Both the position numbers and the translations under genes were made by a program. Shown in pieces: positions 7,190-15,929 of a stretch of 64,000 nt of DNA. Source of the stretch: Amycolatopsis regifaucium (lineage in GTDB: Bacteria; Actinomycetota; Actinomycetes; Mycobacteriales; Pseudonocardiaceae); contig NZ_LQCI01000014.1 in the NCBI RefSeq assembly GCF_001613935.1, positions 131,383-195,382 of the forward strand, read 5' to 3'. Within the stretch, counting starts at the first letter, position 1. Each line of letters starts with the position of its first letter. The notes under the pieces were generated by a model. It did not search any database. It had not been told where the DNA came from and saw only the letters and a program-made list of their open reading frames with translations.

Positions 7190-8332
7190 ATGAAGATCGA
7201 CTTCAGTCCCTCGCGCCGGTCGACGGTAGGCGCGGAATGGGAACTCGCCCTCGTCGACCGGCGGACCGGTGAGCTCTCGTCGGTCGCGGAGCAGGTGCTC
7301 GACGCGGTCCGTCCCGACGGCGCGGAAGAGCATCCCAAGATCAAGCAGGAACTGCTGCTCAACACCATCGAGGTGATCAGCGGGATCTGCGACACCATCG
7401 CCGAGGTCAAGGCCGATCTGAACGCCTCGCTCGACGTCGTGCATTCGGTGCTCGACCCGCTGGGCGTGGAGCTGTTCTCGGCCGGGTCGCATCCGTTCTC
7501 GACGTGGTACCAGCAGAAGGTCACCGACAAGGAGCGGTACGCCAAGCTCATCGACCGGACCCAGTGGTGGGGACGGCAGATGCTGATCTACGGCGTCCAC
7601 GTGCACGTCGGCGTCGAACACCGCGACAAGGTCCTGCCGATCCTGGACGCGCTGCTCAACTACGCGCCGCACTTGCAGGCGCTTTCGGCGTCGTCGCCGT
7701 ACTGGGGCGCGGAGGACACCGGGTACGCGTCGAACCGCGCGCTGATGTTCCAGCAGCTCCCGACGGCCGGGCTGCCGTTCCAGTTCCGGAAGTGGACCGA
7801 GCTGGAAAGCTACGTCGACGACATGTTCACCACGGGCGTGATCGACCACTTCTCCGAGATCCGCTGGGACATCCGGCCCGCGCCGCATTTCGGGACGATC
7901 GAGATGCGCGTGTGCGACGGGCTGCCGACGCTGGAAGAGGTCGGCGCGATCGCGGCACTGACGCAATGTCTCGTCGAGGATTTCAACACCCGCCTCGACG
8001 ACGGCGAGATCCTGCCGACGCTGCCGCCGTGGCATGTCCAGGAGAACAAGTGGCGCGCGGCGCGCTACGGCGTCGACGCGATCGTCATCCTCGACGCCGC
8101 GGGCAACGAGCGGCCCGTCACCGAAGACACCCTCGACCTGCTGGACCGGCTCGAACCGGTGGCCCGGCGCCTGGACTGCGTCGACGAACTGCGCTCGGTG
8201 GAGACGATCCTGCGTCATGGGCCCAGTTACGTGCGTCAGCGCGCGGTGGCGAAGCGGTCCAACGGCAGTCTTCGCGCCGTCGTCGCGTCACTCATCGCCG
8301 AAATGCGCGACGGGCTGATCGCGCGCCCCTAG
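7190..8332 (+). CDS. Carboxylate-amine ligase, GCS2 family (YbdK type)
   Basis: The 380-residue member of the glutamate-cysteine ligase family 2 uses ATP to join a glutamate-type carboxylate to an amine. The start FSPSRRSTVGAEWELALVD carries the ExE-like metal site of the family. Other matches are VGVEHRDKVLPI, YASNRALMFQQLP and RPAPHFGTIEMRVCDG. YbdK-type enzymes have weak glutamate-cysteine ligase activity in vitro and their true substrates are mostly unknown. The gene follows the esterase/membrane-protein pair by 20 bp. Its stop overlaps the convergent NUDIX gene's stop by a few bases. Confidence 0.9.
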   Translation: MKIDFSPSRRSTVGAEWELALVDRRTGELSSVAEQVLDAVRPDGAEEHPKIKQELLLNTIEVISGICDTIAEVKADLNASLDVVHSVLDPLGVELFSAGSHPFSTWYQQKVTDKERYAKLIDRTQWWGRQMLIYGVHVHVGVEHRDKVLPILDALLNYAPHLQALSASSPYWGAEDTGYASNRALMFQQLPTAGLPFQFRKWTELESYVDDMFTTGVIDHFSEIRWDIRPAPHFGTIEMRVCDGLPTLEEVGAIAALTQCLVEDFNTRLDDGEILPTLPPWHVQENKWRAARYGVDAIVILDAAGNERPVTEDTLDLLDRLEPVARRLDCVDELRSVETILRHGPSYVRQRAVAKRSNGSLRAVVASLIAEMRDGLIARP

Positions 8333-9192
8333 CCGAGGTGTCCCAGCAGGGTGCCCGGCCCGAAGGCCGACGCTCCCACGGCCTCGACGCGGGAGCGGAG
8401 TCCGCGATCGGCGGTCACCGCGACGACGTGATCGTCCGGCCCCGCGAGCCGGGCCTCACGCGCCACGGCCACGATCTTGTCGTCGCCTCCACCCTCGGCG
8501 TCGACGACTTCGACACCGGGCGCCGCCCCGACACCGCGGGCGTTGCCCTCCACAACCAGCACGACCTTCGGCCACCATGACCATTCCCCGCCGCCGGGCA
8601 GCGCCGGGTCGGTGAAGCCGGTCTCGGCCAGCGTCGCGAGCTTGTCCCGCAGCCGTTCCGCCGCGCCGCGCCGGTCGCGCCACCAGCCGTCCGGCCGTGA
8701 CCCGACGACGTTCGCGCCGTCGACCACCAGTATCAGCCTGCGATCCAAGTGTTCCCTCAAACCCGGCCAGGCCACGGCGAAGTCGCGATGCAGCTGGAAA
8801 TCCGCGACCTCCGCCGCGCGGACCCAGCGCAGTTCCGCGCTCTCCGCGTTCTTCACCCTGGCCGAAAGCCTCCCGATCGGCGCGGCCAGGATCGTGGTGT
8901 AGCGCCAGTTCCCGTGATCGACGTGCGACGCCGCCAGCGGGCGGACCCTGGCGGGCGGGATGTCGGCCTCTTCGTGCGCCTCACGGGTGGCGGCCTCACG
9001 CGCGCTCTCCCCCGCCTCGATCGCGCCCCCTGGCAACGCCCACGTGCGGCCGTGATGCACCCACCAGGCCCGCCGCTGCAGCAGGACACCGCGTTCGGGA
9101 TCGGACAACAGCAGCCCGGCGGCACCGTTGAGTCCCCAGTGAAGATGCCCGAAATCGCACTTCACGAAGCCATTGCCATCTTGCCGGGTCAC
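8329..9192 (-). CDS. NUDIX hydrolase fused to a NYN/PIN-like nuclease domain
   Basis: The 287-residue protein has two domains. Residues 1 to about 150 form a NUDIX hydrolase with the box GGAIEAGE...REAHEEAD (positions about 54-76). Residues from about 152 carry LILVVDGANVVGSRPDGWWRD, then GGGDDKIVA and VTADRGLRSRV. This is the acidic-residue pattern of NYN/YacP-type PIN-fold RNases. NUDIX enzymes hydrolyse nucleoside diphosphate-X compounds, and NYN domains are usually RNases. The fusion suggests RNA or nucleotide clean-up, but no substrate can be named. The start lies 4 bp after the ROK kinase stop on the same strand, so the two are likely cotranscribed. Confidence 0.85.
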   Translation of the reverse strand: MTRQDGNGFVKCDFGHLHWGLNGAAGLLLSDPERGVLLQRRAWWVHHGRTWALPGGAIEAGESAREAATREAHEEADIPPARVRPLAASHVDHGNWRYTTILAAPIGRLSARVKNAESAELRWVRAAEVADFQLHRDFAVAWPGLREHLDRRLILVVDGANVVGSRPDGWWRDRRGAAERLRDKLATLAETGFTDPALPGGGEWSWWPKVVLVVEGNARGVGAAPGVEVVDAEGGGDDKIVAVAREARLAGPDDHVVAVTADRGLRSRVEAVGASAFGPGTLLGHLG

Positions 9193-9196
9193 GGTT

Positions 9197-10171
9197 TCAG
9201 CCTGTCACACCGACCCCGGCGCCGAGAGCCTTCGCCGCGTCGACGGCCAGCGCCGCCGCGCCGACGATGGCGGTGTCGTCCCCGTGGTGCGCGGTGCGGA
9301 TGCGGGCCAGCGGCCGGTGTCCGGCGCCGGTGATCTTGCCCGCGTAGTGCTCCCGCGCCTCGTCGAGGAACAGCGGCGCCGATTCGGACACGCCGCCGCC
9401 GATCACGATGATCTCGGGATCGAAGACGTCGGCGACCAGCGCCAGCCCCTCGGCCAGCCACTTCGCCAGTTCGGTCATCGCGCGCTGGGCGATCGGGTCG
9501 CCGTCGCGGGCGGCGCCGGCGACGCGGCGCCCGGTCACCGAACCGGGGTCTCCCCTGGTCTCGCGGGCCAGCACGGTCGAGCGGCCGGGATGCCGCGCGA
9601 GCAGTTCCACCGCCGTCGCGGCCAGTGCCGTCCCGCTGCAGTACCGCTCCCAGCAGCCGTACTTCCCGCACGGGCAGGCGCGCCCGCCGGGGACGACCGT
9701 CAGATGCCCGAGTTCCGGGGCGACACCGTGCGCGCCCCGGAAGATCTTGCCGTCGAGCAGCAGCCCCGCCCCGATCCCGGTGCCGAGCGCGACCAGCGCG
9801 GCCACGTGGGCGCCGCGAGCGGCGCCGAAGCGGTACTCGCCGACCGCGGCGGCGTTCGCGTCATGCTCCAAGGTGACCGGGAGGCCGACCCGCTTTTCGA
9901 TCCGCTCGGCGACCGGCGCGGCACGCCACGACAGATGCGGCGCGAACATCACCGTCCGCCGGTCCTTGGCGACGAACCCGGCGACCGCGAGCCCGACGCC
10001 GGAGACGTCGTGCCGGTTGCGGAGGTCTTCCACGACCCCCGCGATCGCGTCTTCGAGCGCGTTCTCCTCGCCGGGTGTGCCGACCCTTGCGGTGTCCATC
10101 AGCGAGCCGTGCTCGTCCACCACGCCGGCGCGCACACTCGTGCCCCCGACGTCCACCCCTACCGTCAGCAC
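9197..10171 (-). CDS. ROK-family sugar kinase (glucokinase-like)
   Basis: The 324-residue ROK protein begins with the phosphate-binding VGVDVGGTSVRAG. It has the catalytic region LEHDANAAAVGEYRFG, PELGHLTVVPGG, and the ROK zinc-binding signature CPCGKYGCWE near residue 170. There is no helix-turn-helix, so it is a kinase rather than a ROK repressor. Glucose is the usual substrate of actinobacterial members. Start and stop lie 1-5 bp from both neighbours, inside a tight minus-strand operon running SRPBCC - ArsA-like - Cys protein - ROK - NUDIX/NYN. Why a sugar kinase belongs there is not evident. Confidence 0.9.
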   Translation of the reverse strand: MLTVGVDVGGTSVRAGVVDEHGSLMDTARVGTPGEENALEDAIAGVVEDLRNRHDVSGVGLAVAGFVAKDRRTVMFAPHLSWRAAPVAERIEKRVGLPVTLEHDANAAAVGEYRFGAARGAHVAALVALGTGIGAGLLLDGKIFRGAHGVAPELGHLTVVPGGRACPCGKYGCWERYCSGTALAATAVELLARHPGRSTVLARETRGDPGSVTGRRVAGAARDGDPIAQRAMTELAKWLAEGLALVADVFDPEIIVIGGGVSESAPLFLDEAREHYAGKITGAGHRPLARIRTAHHGDDTAIVGAAALAVDAAKALGAGVGVTG

Positions 10172-10588
10172 TCAGTTCTCCTGGTCCGGCTGCCAGGCGT
10201 CGCGCCTGGTCACGGCGATGTGCTGGACCCGCGAAGCTTCCACCGGCGCATCTTCTCGCGCGGGCTCCTTCCGCGCAGGCTGGAACCCCGGCATGTGCAC
10301 GCCGCCCTCGGGCTCCCAGCGGTCCGCGAGCACCGCGCGCAGCAACGCGACGAGCTGCGCGGCCTGCTCCAGCAACCGCGCCACGACCTCGGGCCGTCCG
10401 CCGCGCAAGACCTCGACGATCGCGCAGAGCGGGCACCAGTCGCCCTCGTGTTCCGCGCAGCCGTGCCCGGCGGAGATGACGTCCTCCAGCCACGGCGCCG
10501 CGTGCTCGACGACCAGTTCGACCAGCAGCCGGATCTCTTCGATCAGGCTGAGATGCGCCGTTCCGGTGTTCTCACTGCTCTCGCTCAC
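10172..10588 (-). CDS. Small conserved protein with a C-x2-C metal-binding motif
   Basis: The 138-residue protein starts at GTG 10588, which overlaps the TGA of the ArsA-like gene (GTGA). That overlap sets the start rather than an upstream ATG. A helical region (SLIEEIRLLVELVVEHAAPW) is followed by HGCAEHEGDWCPLCAIVEV. The three Cys plus His may bind a metal. The C-terminus is charged and variable. It occupies the position of the small hypothetical protein Rv2183c next to the ArsA-like ATPase in mycobacteria. The function is unknown; the coupling implies a role with the ATPase. Confidence 0.75.
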   Translation of the reverse strand: MSESSENTGTAHLSLIEEIRLLVELVVEHAAPWLEDVISAGHGCAEHEGDWCPLCAIVEVLRGGRPEVVARLLEQAAQLVALLRAVLADRWEPEGGVHMPGFQPARKEPAREDAPVEASRVQHIAVTRRDAWQPDQEN

Positions 10589-11727
10589 CCGGGTCCCCGG
10601 TTTCCGGCCAGGCTCACGACCAGGCCGTGCGCGTCGGATTCCGCACCGGTGATCCGGCACGGGCGCAACATCTCCGGCAGCGCGATCAGCCGCCGGAAAC
10701 CGTCCACGGTGACGGCGAGATCATCGTCCACTCTGGCCAGGTCCACTTCGGAATCGCGGTGCAACGGCACCGTGATCCGCAGCCGGTATCCACTGTCCGA
10801 TTCGGACACCTGCAGCAACGGGGTGACACCCTTTCCCTTACCGGCCAAGGGATCCAGTCCCCGATAAAGCTCGTAGGCGATTTCCTGCAACGCCGCCGGC
10901 CCGACCGGTTCGACAGCGCGGTGTTCGACCGGCTTCACCTCGTCCGGACCGAATCCGGCGTCGGCGAGTTCGGCGAGGACGGCGTTCTGCTGGGTACGGC
11001 GGGTCCGCATCCACGTGGCCGCGGCGCCGCGCCAGAAGCCGGGGGCGGGCATCAGCCGGTTGACGATCAGGCCGTCGACCAGGATCCCGCGGAGGGCCAG
11101 GGAACTGAGCGTGCGGCGAGCCTCGGCGACGACCACTCGTTCGGGGGTCAGTACCAGCCGCACGGTCGTGGTGGCCGGATCGGTGAGCAGGGCCCGCAGC
11201 GAGTCCAGATGCGCGCCGAGCCGCCGCACCGCGGCCGCCGTCCGTCGCGCCCCGGGTTTGAACATTTTCGTCAGGTACCCCGAAACCGCTTCCGGCAACG
11301 CGAGCAGCCGCAGTGTTTCCGCGGTCGGGCCGCAGTCGACCACGACTGTCTCCCATGGACCGTGCTCGGCGAGGCGCTGGACTTCGGTGAGGGCGAGGAG
11401 TTCGTCGACGCCGGGCACCACGGTCAGCTCTTCGGCGTCGAGCGAATCGAGGCCGGCACCCGCGAGCGCGATCTGCAGTTCCTGCCGGAGTTCGCGCCAG
11501 GTGCTGTCGACGAGACCGCGGGAATCGATCTGGGCGGCATGGAGGAGGTCGTCCACTTCGGACGGTTCGGCGCCGAGGGGGCGGCCGAAGGCGTCACCGA
11601 GGGAGTGCGCGGGATCGGTCGAGACCACGAGCGTCTTCCTGCCCCGCCCGGCCAGCGCGGCGGCCGTCGCCGCGGCCAGCGTGGTCTTGCCGACACCCCC
11701 CTTGCCGGTGAACAGCAGGATCCGCAT
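10585..11727 (-). CDS. ArsA/GET3-like ATPase
   Basis: The 380-residue deviant Walker ATPase begins with RILLFTGKGGVGKTTLAAATA. This is the signature-Lys P-loop of the SIMIBI class shared by ArsA, GET3 and MinD. STDPAHSLGDAFGRPLG (switch I) and VVVDCGPTAETLRLLALPE (switch II) follow. There is one ATPase unit, not the duplicated form of E. coli ArsA, and no arsenic operon nearby. It matches the position of Rv2184c in the Rv2183c-Rv2185c block. GET3-like handling of a client protein is possible but unproven. The next gene is translationally coupled. Confidence 0.88.
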   Translation of the reverse strand: MRILLFTGKGGVGKTTLAAATAAALAGRGRKTLVVSTDPAHSLGDAFGRPLGAEPSEVDDLLHAAQIDSRGLVDSTWRELRQELQIALAGAGLDSLDAEELTVVPGVDELLALTEVQRLAEHGPWETVVVDCGPTAETLRLLALPEAVSGYLTKMFKPGARRTAAAVRRLGAHLDSLRALLTDPATTTVRLVLTPERVVVAEARRTLSSLALRGILVDGLIVNRLMPAPGFWRGAAATWMRTRRTQQNAVLAELADAGFGPDEVKPVEHRAVEPVGPAALQEIAYELYRGLDPLAGKGKGVTPLLQVSESDSGYRLRITVPLHRDSEVDLARVDDDLAVTVDGFRRLIALPEMLRPCRITGAESDAHGLVVSLAGNRGPG

Positions 11728-11741
11728 GCCTACCCTTCGAC

Positions 11742-12182
11742 TCAGGACGCTTCAGCGCGCTTCTTGAGCTCCTTGAGCGCGGTGTCCATGACCATCTTCT
11801 CGGCCTTGCGGCGCAGCAGCCCGATCATCGGCAGTGCCAGCTCGACGGACAGCGTATACGTCACCTTGGTGCGCCCGGCGCCCAGCGCTTCGAGGGCGTA
11901 GCGGCCGTTCTGGGCCTTCTGCATCTGGCCCTTGACCAGGTGCCAGCTGACCCCGTGGCCGTCGGCGTCCCAGTCGTATTCGAGGGTGTAGACGTCCTTG
12001 ATCGGCCCGGCGTCGAGGGTGAGTTTCACCTGCTTGGCGCGACCCTTTTCGTCCTCGCCGAGCACCTCGGTCTCCCGGACGGCCTTGGCCCATTCCGGGT
12101 ACGCGGGAAAGTCGGCGATGACGGCCATGACCCGCTCGGGCTCGGCGTCGACCTCGATGGATTGCGTGGACTGCTCGGCCAT
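11742..12182 (-). CDS. SRPBCC (START-like) family protein
   Basis: The 146-residue single-domain SRPBCC fold begins with TQSIEVDAEPERVMAVIADFPAYPEWAKAVRETEV, the typical beta1 and helix-grip opening. A central GVSWHLVKGQMQKAQNGRYALE strand region and a C-terminal long helix (RRKAEKMVMDTALKELKKRAE) follow. Such folds bind hydrophobic ligands such as lipids or polyketides. It lies directly upstream of the ArsA-like gene, as Rv2185c does in mycobacteria. The ligand is unknown. Confidence 0.88.
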   Translation of the reverse strand: MAEQSTQSIEVDAEPERVMAVIADFPAYPEWAKAVRETEVLGEDEKGRAKQVKLTLDAGPIKDVYTLEYDWDADGHGVSWHLVKGQMQKAQNGRYALEALGAGRTKVTYTLSVELALPMIGLLRRKAEKMVMDTALKELKKRAEAS

Positions 12183-12209
12183 GTCCCAAACTCTAGCCGG
12201 GACCGCCGG

Positions 12210-12998
12210 TCACCAGCGCAGCACGTACGGCTGTGCCGTCTCTTTGAAGTGACCGACGTTACGGCATTCGGTCCTGCCGAGCCTCGTCCGCGCGGTCAGC
12301 GGCTGGTGGACGTGCCCGAACAGCGACCACCGCGGCCGCTGCTCGCGGATGAGGTCCACCAGCGCCGCCGAGCCGATCTCGGGCCGCCGCGCGATCACGT
12401 CGTAGGTCAGTTCCGGGACGGCGGGCGGGATGTGCGTGCACAGGATGTCGACGTCCTCCAGCGCGCCGACCGCGACGTCGTACTCCTCACGCGTGCGCAG
12501 GTACGGCCGCCAGAAGCCGTTGCGGCGCGGGACCACGTTCGGCGGGAGCAGCGCGCCACCGACGAACCCGAAGCGCAGGCCGCCGACCTCGGCGACCTCG
12601 CCGTCGAGCACCTGGATGCCGTCGCCGGCGAACTCCGGCCACAGCGACGGGTCGTCGACGTTGCCGGGGGTGGCGTAGGTCGGCGCGGTGAGGGCGCCGA
12701 ACAGGATGGCGTACTGGTCCACGATGGCCTCGCCGACGGCGGCGGCGGGATCGGCCAAAGTGGCCCACAGCGATCGCGAAAAGGCGACGGTCTCGTCACG
12801 GGTGCCCTCGCGCCGCAGCCGCGCGAACTCGCCGACCTTCTCGGCGCCGAACAGCGCGCCCATGATGCCCTTGTCGTGCTCGCGGTAGTCGACGAAGTCC
12901 AGCAGGTCGCCCAGCACGATCAGCGCGTCGGCGCCGTCGCCCGCGCGTTTGAGCGCGTCGGCGTTGCCGTGCACGTCCGACACCACGTGAACCCGCAT
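12210..12998 (-). CDS. Calcineurin-like metallophosphoesterase
   Basis: The 262-residue protein has the five-block dinuclear metallophosphoesterase pattern: VVSDVHGN at the N-terminus, VLGDLLDF, TPGNVDD, LCTHIPP and LFGHVHQP. ATG 12998 is chosen because GGGGAGA precedes it and the first metal motif follows within ten residues; the reading frame continues upstream without homologous sequence. The enzyme likely hydrolyses a phosphate ester or cyclic nucleotide in the cytoplasm. It lies between two SRPBCC genes on the same strand. Confidence 0.88.
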   Translation of the reverse strand: MRVHVVSDVHGNADALKRAGDGADALIVLGDLLDFVDYREHDKGIMGALFGAEKVGEFARLRREGTRDETVAFSRSLWATLADPAAAVGEAIVDQYAILFGALTAPTYATPGNVDDPSLWPEFAGDGIQVLDGEVAEVGGLRFGFVGGALLPPNVVPRRNGFWRPYLRTREEYDVAVGALEDVDILCTHIPPAVPELTYDVIARRPEIGSAALVDLIREQRPRWSLFGHVHQPLTARTRLGRTECRNVGHFKETAQPYVLRW

Positions 12999-13020
12999 GC
13001 TCTCCCCTGTACTTCCCCGC

Positions 13021-13431
13021 TCAGCCGGCCCGCGGGCCGACACCGGGCTCGCGTCCGTCCTCCAGCACCTCTTTGAGCCCGAGCGCGATCGCCTTGGCGG
13101 CACGGGCCCGGCGGTCGAACTCGCGGCGCAGCTCCCGCGGGGCCAGCCCGATCGGCTCCCCGCCGGGACCGGCGGGGGTGGCGCGCAGGAAGTAGTGCAG
13201 CAAGGTGCCGTCGAGCACCGGCTCGAGCCAGACCTCCATCGTACCGATCAAGGCACCGCGCACGGTCCAGCGCAATCCCTCGTCCCCGCGGTCGGTGTAG
13301 ACCTCGAGAACGAGGTCCGGCCAATAACGTGACCAAGATCGCGGATCGGCGAAAGCAGCGGCCACAGTGGAGGGCGGGACCACGAGGAAGGTCTCGTCGA
13401 CGATGTCGAGAGCTGGCGGCGCCTGGTTCAC
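13021..13431 (-). CDS. SRPBCC family protein (polyketide cyclase/dehydrase-like)
   Basis: The 136-residue single SRPBCC domain opens with LDIVDETFLVVPPSTVAAAFADPRSWSRYWPDLVL and closes with a helix (ELRREFDRRARAAKAIALGLK). It starts at GTG. It heads the minus-strand cluster and is divergent from the FadD15-type ligase across 125 bp. Its place fits Rv2186c beside fadD15 in mycobacteria, which suggests a lipid-related ligand, but none can be named. Confidence 0.82.
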   Translation of the reverse strand: MNQAPPALDIVDETFLVVPPSTVAAAFADPRSWSRYWPDLVLEVYTDRGDEGLRWTVRGALIGTMEVWLEPVLDGTLLHYFLRATPAGPGGEPIGLAPRELRREFDRRARAAKAIALGLKEVLEDGREPGVGPRAG

Positions 13432-13556
13432 AGCGGCAGAATGTCATGCCCTGGGTATGGCCGATTCGTCAGCATGGTCTTAAGGTGCACGGCACGCTAA
13501 GTTGACTGGCGGGTAACACCGGTCACACCACTTGCACGCGAACACGGAGGTTCCTC

Positions 13557-15356
13557 GTGCGCGAATACAGCGCCCCCGCCGCCCATCCGGTGACCGACGA
13601 CGAGAACCTCGCGGACGTCGTCTGGGCGAACGCCGAGAGGTTCTCCGATGTCGTGAGTTTCCGCCGCCAGGTCGACGGTACCTGGTTGGACATCACCGCG
13701 AAGGACTTCGCCGCCCAGGTTCTCGCCGTGGCCAAGGGCATGGCCCAGGCAGGCATCGCACCGGGTGACCGGATCGGGCTCATGTCCAAGACCCGGTACG
13801 AATGGACGCTGATCGACTTCGCGATCTGGGCCGCCGGCGCGGTCACCGTCCCGATCTACGACACCTCCTCGGCCGAGCAGGTCCACTGGATCCTGTCGGA
13901 CTCGCAGGCTAAGGGTGTGTTCGTCGAGACCGACGAGCACCTCGCGACGCTGGAATCGGTCAAAGGCCGTCTCGACTCGCTCGAACACACCTGGCAGATC
14001 GAGTCCGCCGACGCGCCCGCCGTCGACCACCTCACCGCGCGGGGTGCCGAACTGAGCGACGACGACCTGCACGAGCGCCGCCGGTCGGTGAAGGCGGGCG
14101 ACCTGGCCACGATCGTGTACACGTCGGGCACGACCGGCCGCCCCAAGGGCGTCGAGCTGACCCACCGGAACCTCCTGGCCGAGATCCGCGCCGACATCGC
14201 CGCCTTCCCGCAGCTGATGGAACAGGGCAACTCGCTGCTGGTGTTCCTGCCATTGGCGCACGTCCTCGCCCGCGCCATCGCGGTGACCGCGCTGAGCGCG
14301 CGCGTGACCCTCGGGCACACCTCGGACGTCAAGAACCTCGTCGCCGACCTCGGCACCTTCCGGCCGACGTTCGTCGTCGCCGTGCCGCGCGTGTTCGAGA
14401 AGGTTTACAACGGCGCGAAGCAGAAGGCGCACGGCGACGGCAAGGGCAAGATCTTCGACGCCGCCGAAGCCACCGCCGTCGCCTACAGCCAGGCACAGGA
14501 CACCGGCGGGGCCGGGCTGGGCCTCAAGATCAAGCACGCGCTGTTCGACAAGCTCGTCTTCAGCAAGCTGCGCGCGGCGCTGGGCGGCCGGTGTGTCGCG
14601 GCGGTGTCCGGCGGTGCCCCGCTCGGCGTGCGGCTGGCACACTTCTTCCGCGGCATCGGCGTCCCGGTGTTCGAGGGCTACGGCCTGACCGAGACGTCCG
14701 CGGCGGCCTGCGTCGGCACCCAGGACGGCTTCCGGGTCGGCACCGTCGGACGGCCGGTCGCCGGCACCTCGGTGCGGATCGCCGACGACGGCGAGATCCT
14801 GCTGAAGGGCGACGTCGTGTTCGGCGGCTACTTCAACAACCCCCAGGCGACCGCCGAAGCGCTGGAAGACGGCTGGTTCCACACCGGCGACCTCGGCGAA
14901 CTGGACCGCGACGGATTCTTGAAGATCACCGGGCGCAAGAAGGAGATCATCGTGACCGCGGGCGGCAAGAACGTCGCCCCGTCCGGACTCGAAGACACCA
15001 TCAAGGCCAGCCCGCTGGTCAGCCAGGCGATGGTGGTCGGCGACCAGCGGCCGTTCATCGGCGCGCTGATCACCATCGACGAGGAGTACTTCCCGTCGTG
15101 GAAGTCGCAGCACGGCAAGCCTTCCGACGCCTCCGTGTCCGACCTGGCCGACGACGCCGAACTGCGCGCCGAGATCCAGCAGGCCGTCGATCAGGCCAAC
15201 GGCGCGGTGTCGCAGGCCGAGGCGATCAAGAAGTTCACGATCCTTCCGAAGGACTTCACCGAGGCAGGCGGCGAGATCACGCCTAGCCTGAAGCTGAAGC
15301 GCAACATCGTGAACAAGAACTACGCGAACGACATCGAAGCGCTCTACAAGAAGTAG
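13557..15356 (+). CDS. fadD15: Long-chain fatty-acid--CoA ligase (FadD15 type)
   Basis: The 599-residue adenylate-forming enzyme activates long-chain fatty acids to acyl-CoA through an acyl-AMP. Motifs: TIVYTSGTTGRPKGVELTH (P-loop, near residue 185), FEGYGLTETSAA, HTGDLGELDRDGFLKITGRK, and the C-terminal TPSLKLKRNIVNKNY with the catalytic Lys. GGAGG lies six bases before the GTG start. The position beyond the SRPBCC/ArsA cluster matches Rv2187. The C-terminal YANDIEALYKK is typical of the group. Confidence 0.93.
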   Translation: MREYSAPAAHPVTDDENLADVVWANAERFSDVVSFRRQVDGTWLDITAKDFAAQVLAVAKGMAQAGIAPGDRIGLMSKTRYEWTLIDFAIWAAGAVTVPIYDTSSAEQVHWILSDSQAKGVFVETDEHLATLESVKGRLDSLEHTWQIESADAPAVDHLTARGAELSDDDLHERRRSVKAGDLATIVYTSGTTGRPKGVELTHRNLLAEIRADIAAFPQLMEQGNSLLVFLPLAHVLARAIAVTALSARVTLGHTSDVKNLVADLGTFRPTFVVAVPRVFEKVYNGAKQKAHGDGKGKIFDAAEATAVAYSQAQDTGGAGLGLKIKHALFDKLVFSKLRAALGGRCVAAVSGGAPLGVRLAHFFRGIGVPVFEGYGLTETSAAACVGTQDGFRVGTVGRPVAGTSVRIADDGEILLKGDVVFGGYFNNPQATAEALEDGWFHTGDLGELDRDGFLKITGRKKEIIVTAGGKNVAPSGLEDTIKASPLVSQAMVVGDQRPFIGALITIDEEYFPSWKSQHGKPSDASVSDLADDAELRAEIQQAVDQANGAVSQAEAIKKFTILPKDFTEAGGEITPSLKLKRNIVNKNYANDIEALYKK

Positions 15357-15383
15357 CTCGCCGGTAGGTGAATGGTCGCGGGC

Positions 15384-15432
15384 CGTTGATGAAGGAATTG
15401 GGACGTTGAGTGTCCCAATTCCTTCATCAACG
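15384..15432. terminator. 21-bp perfect palindrome after fadD15
   Basis: The arms 15384-15404 and 15412-15432 (CGTTGATGAAGGAATTGGGA core) are perfectly complementary over 21 bases with a 7-nt loop. It lies 27 bp past the fadD15 stop. The arm shares GATGAAGG with the AAGGCCCC family but has AATT in place of the GC centre. Confidence 0.75.
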
Positions 15433-15492
15433 CGGGGTTCGCACCCGGTCGCACAGGTTGATCAACACAGGATCAGGGACACCCCCGAGCCC

Positions 15493-15555
15493 AGAAGTAC
15501 ATGATGGCCCCCTTCCTTGCGCCTGGCGCAAGGAAGGGGGCCATCATGTACTTCT
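15493..15555. terminator. 63-nt near-continuous palindrome before the small unknown gene
   Basis: The arms 15493-15523 and 15525-15555 are complementary over 31 bases around a single T, the longest palindrome in the window. The arm contains ACATGATGGCCCCCTTCC followed by TTGCGCC. It lies 7 bp past the stop of the minus-strand small gene. With the preceding hairpin it makes a tandem pair between convergent genes. It differs by few bases from the element at 47340-47398. Confidence 0.8.
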
Positions 15556-15562
15556 ACCGGTT

Positions 15563-15835
15563 TTACCAGTTCTGGTAGGTGCCGGTCTCCGGGCCGTTCG
15601 CGTTGGCGTCCTTCACGAGACCCCGGAACCCGGCGCCGCCCTTGTTGCAGAGCGACTGCGTGTTGACCGAGACGCCGGTGGCGTTGGCGCGCTGCACATC
15701 GTCGTCGATGAGCATGCCGCCGCTGACCACCTGCAGGATCATCTCGTCACCGTTGCGCATGCTCTTGCCCTGCGCGTGGATGCACCCGTTGTCGTTGTTG
15801 CGCCACAGGTACACCTGCCTGCCGATCTTGTACAT
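15563..15835 (-). CDS. Small hypothetical protein
   Basis: The 90-residue protein is unrecognised. ATG 15835 is preferred over TTG 15838 because GGGGGTTG lies about six bases upstream. It begins MYKIGRQVYLWRNNDNGC and ends ETGTYQNW. Two Cys (NGCIHAQ and SLCNKGG) could form a disulphide, but no signal peptide is seen. The GC content by eye is near 60%, lower than its surroundings, suggesting foreign origin or relaxed codon use. Palindromes lie downstream of it. The function is unknown. Confidence 0.6.
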   Translation of the reverse strand: MYKIGRQVYLWRNNDNGCIHAQGKSMRNGDEMILQVVSGGMLIDDDVQRANATGVSVNTQSLCNKGGAGFRGLVKDANANGPETGTYQNW

Positions 15836-15929
15836 CAATCAACCCCCAGACAGATTTCTTCGTTGACGGCGCGGAAAGTACTGAAGATCATCAAGCGTCA
15901 CCCGGGAACCCGCCACATGTGACAGGCCG

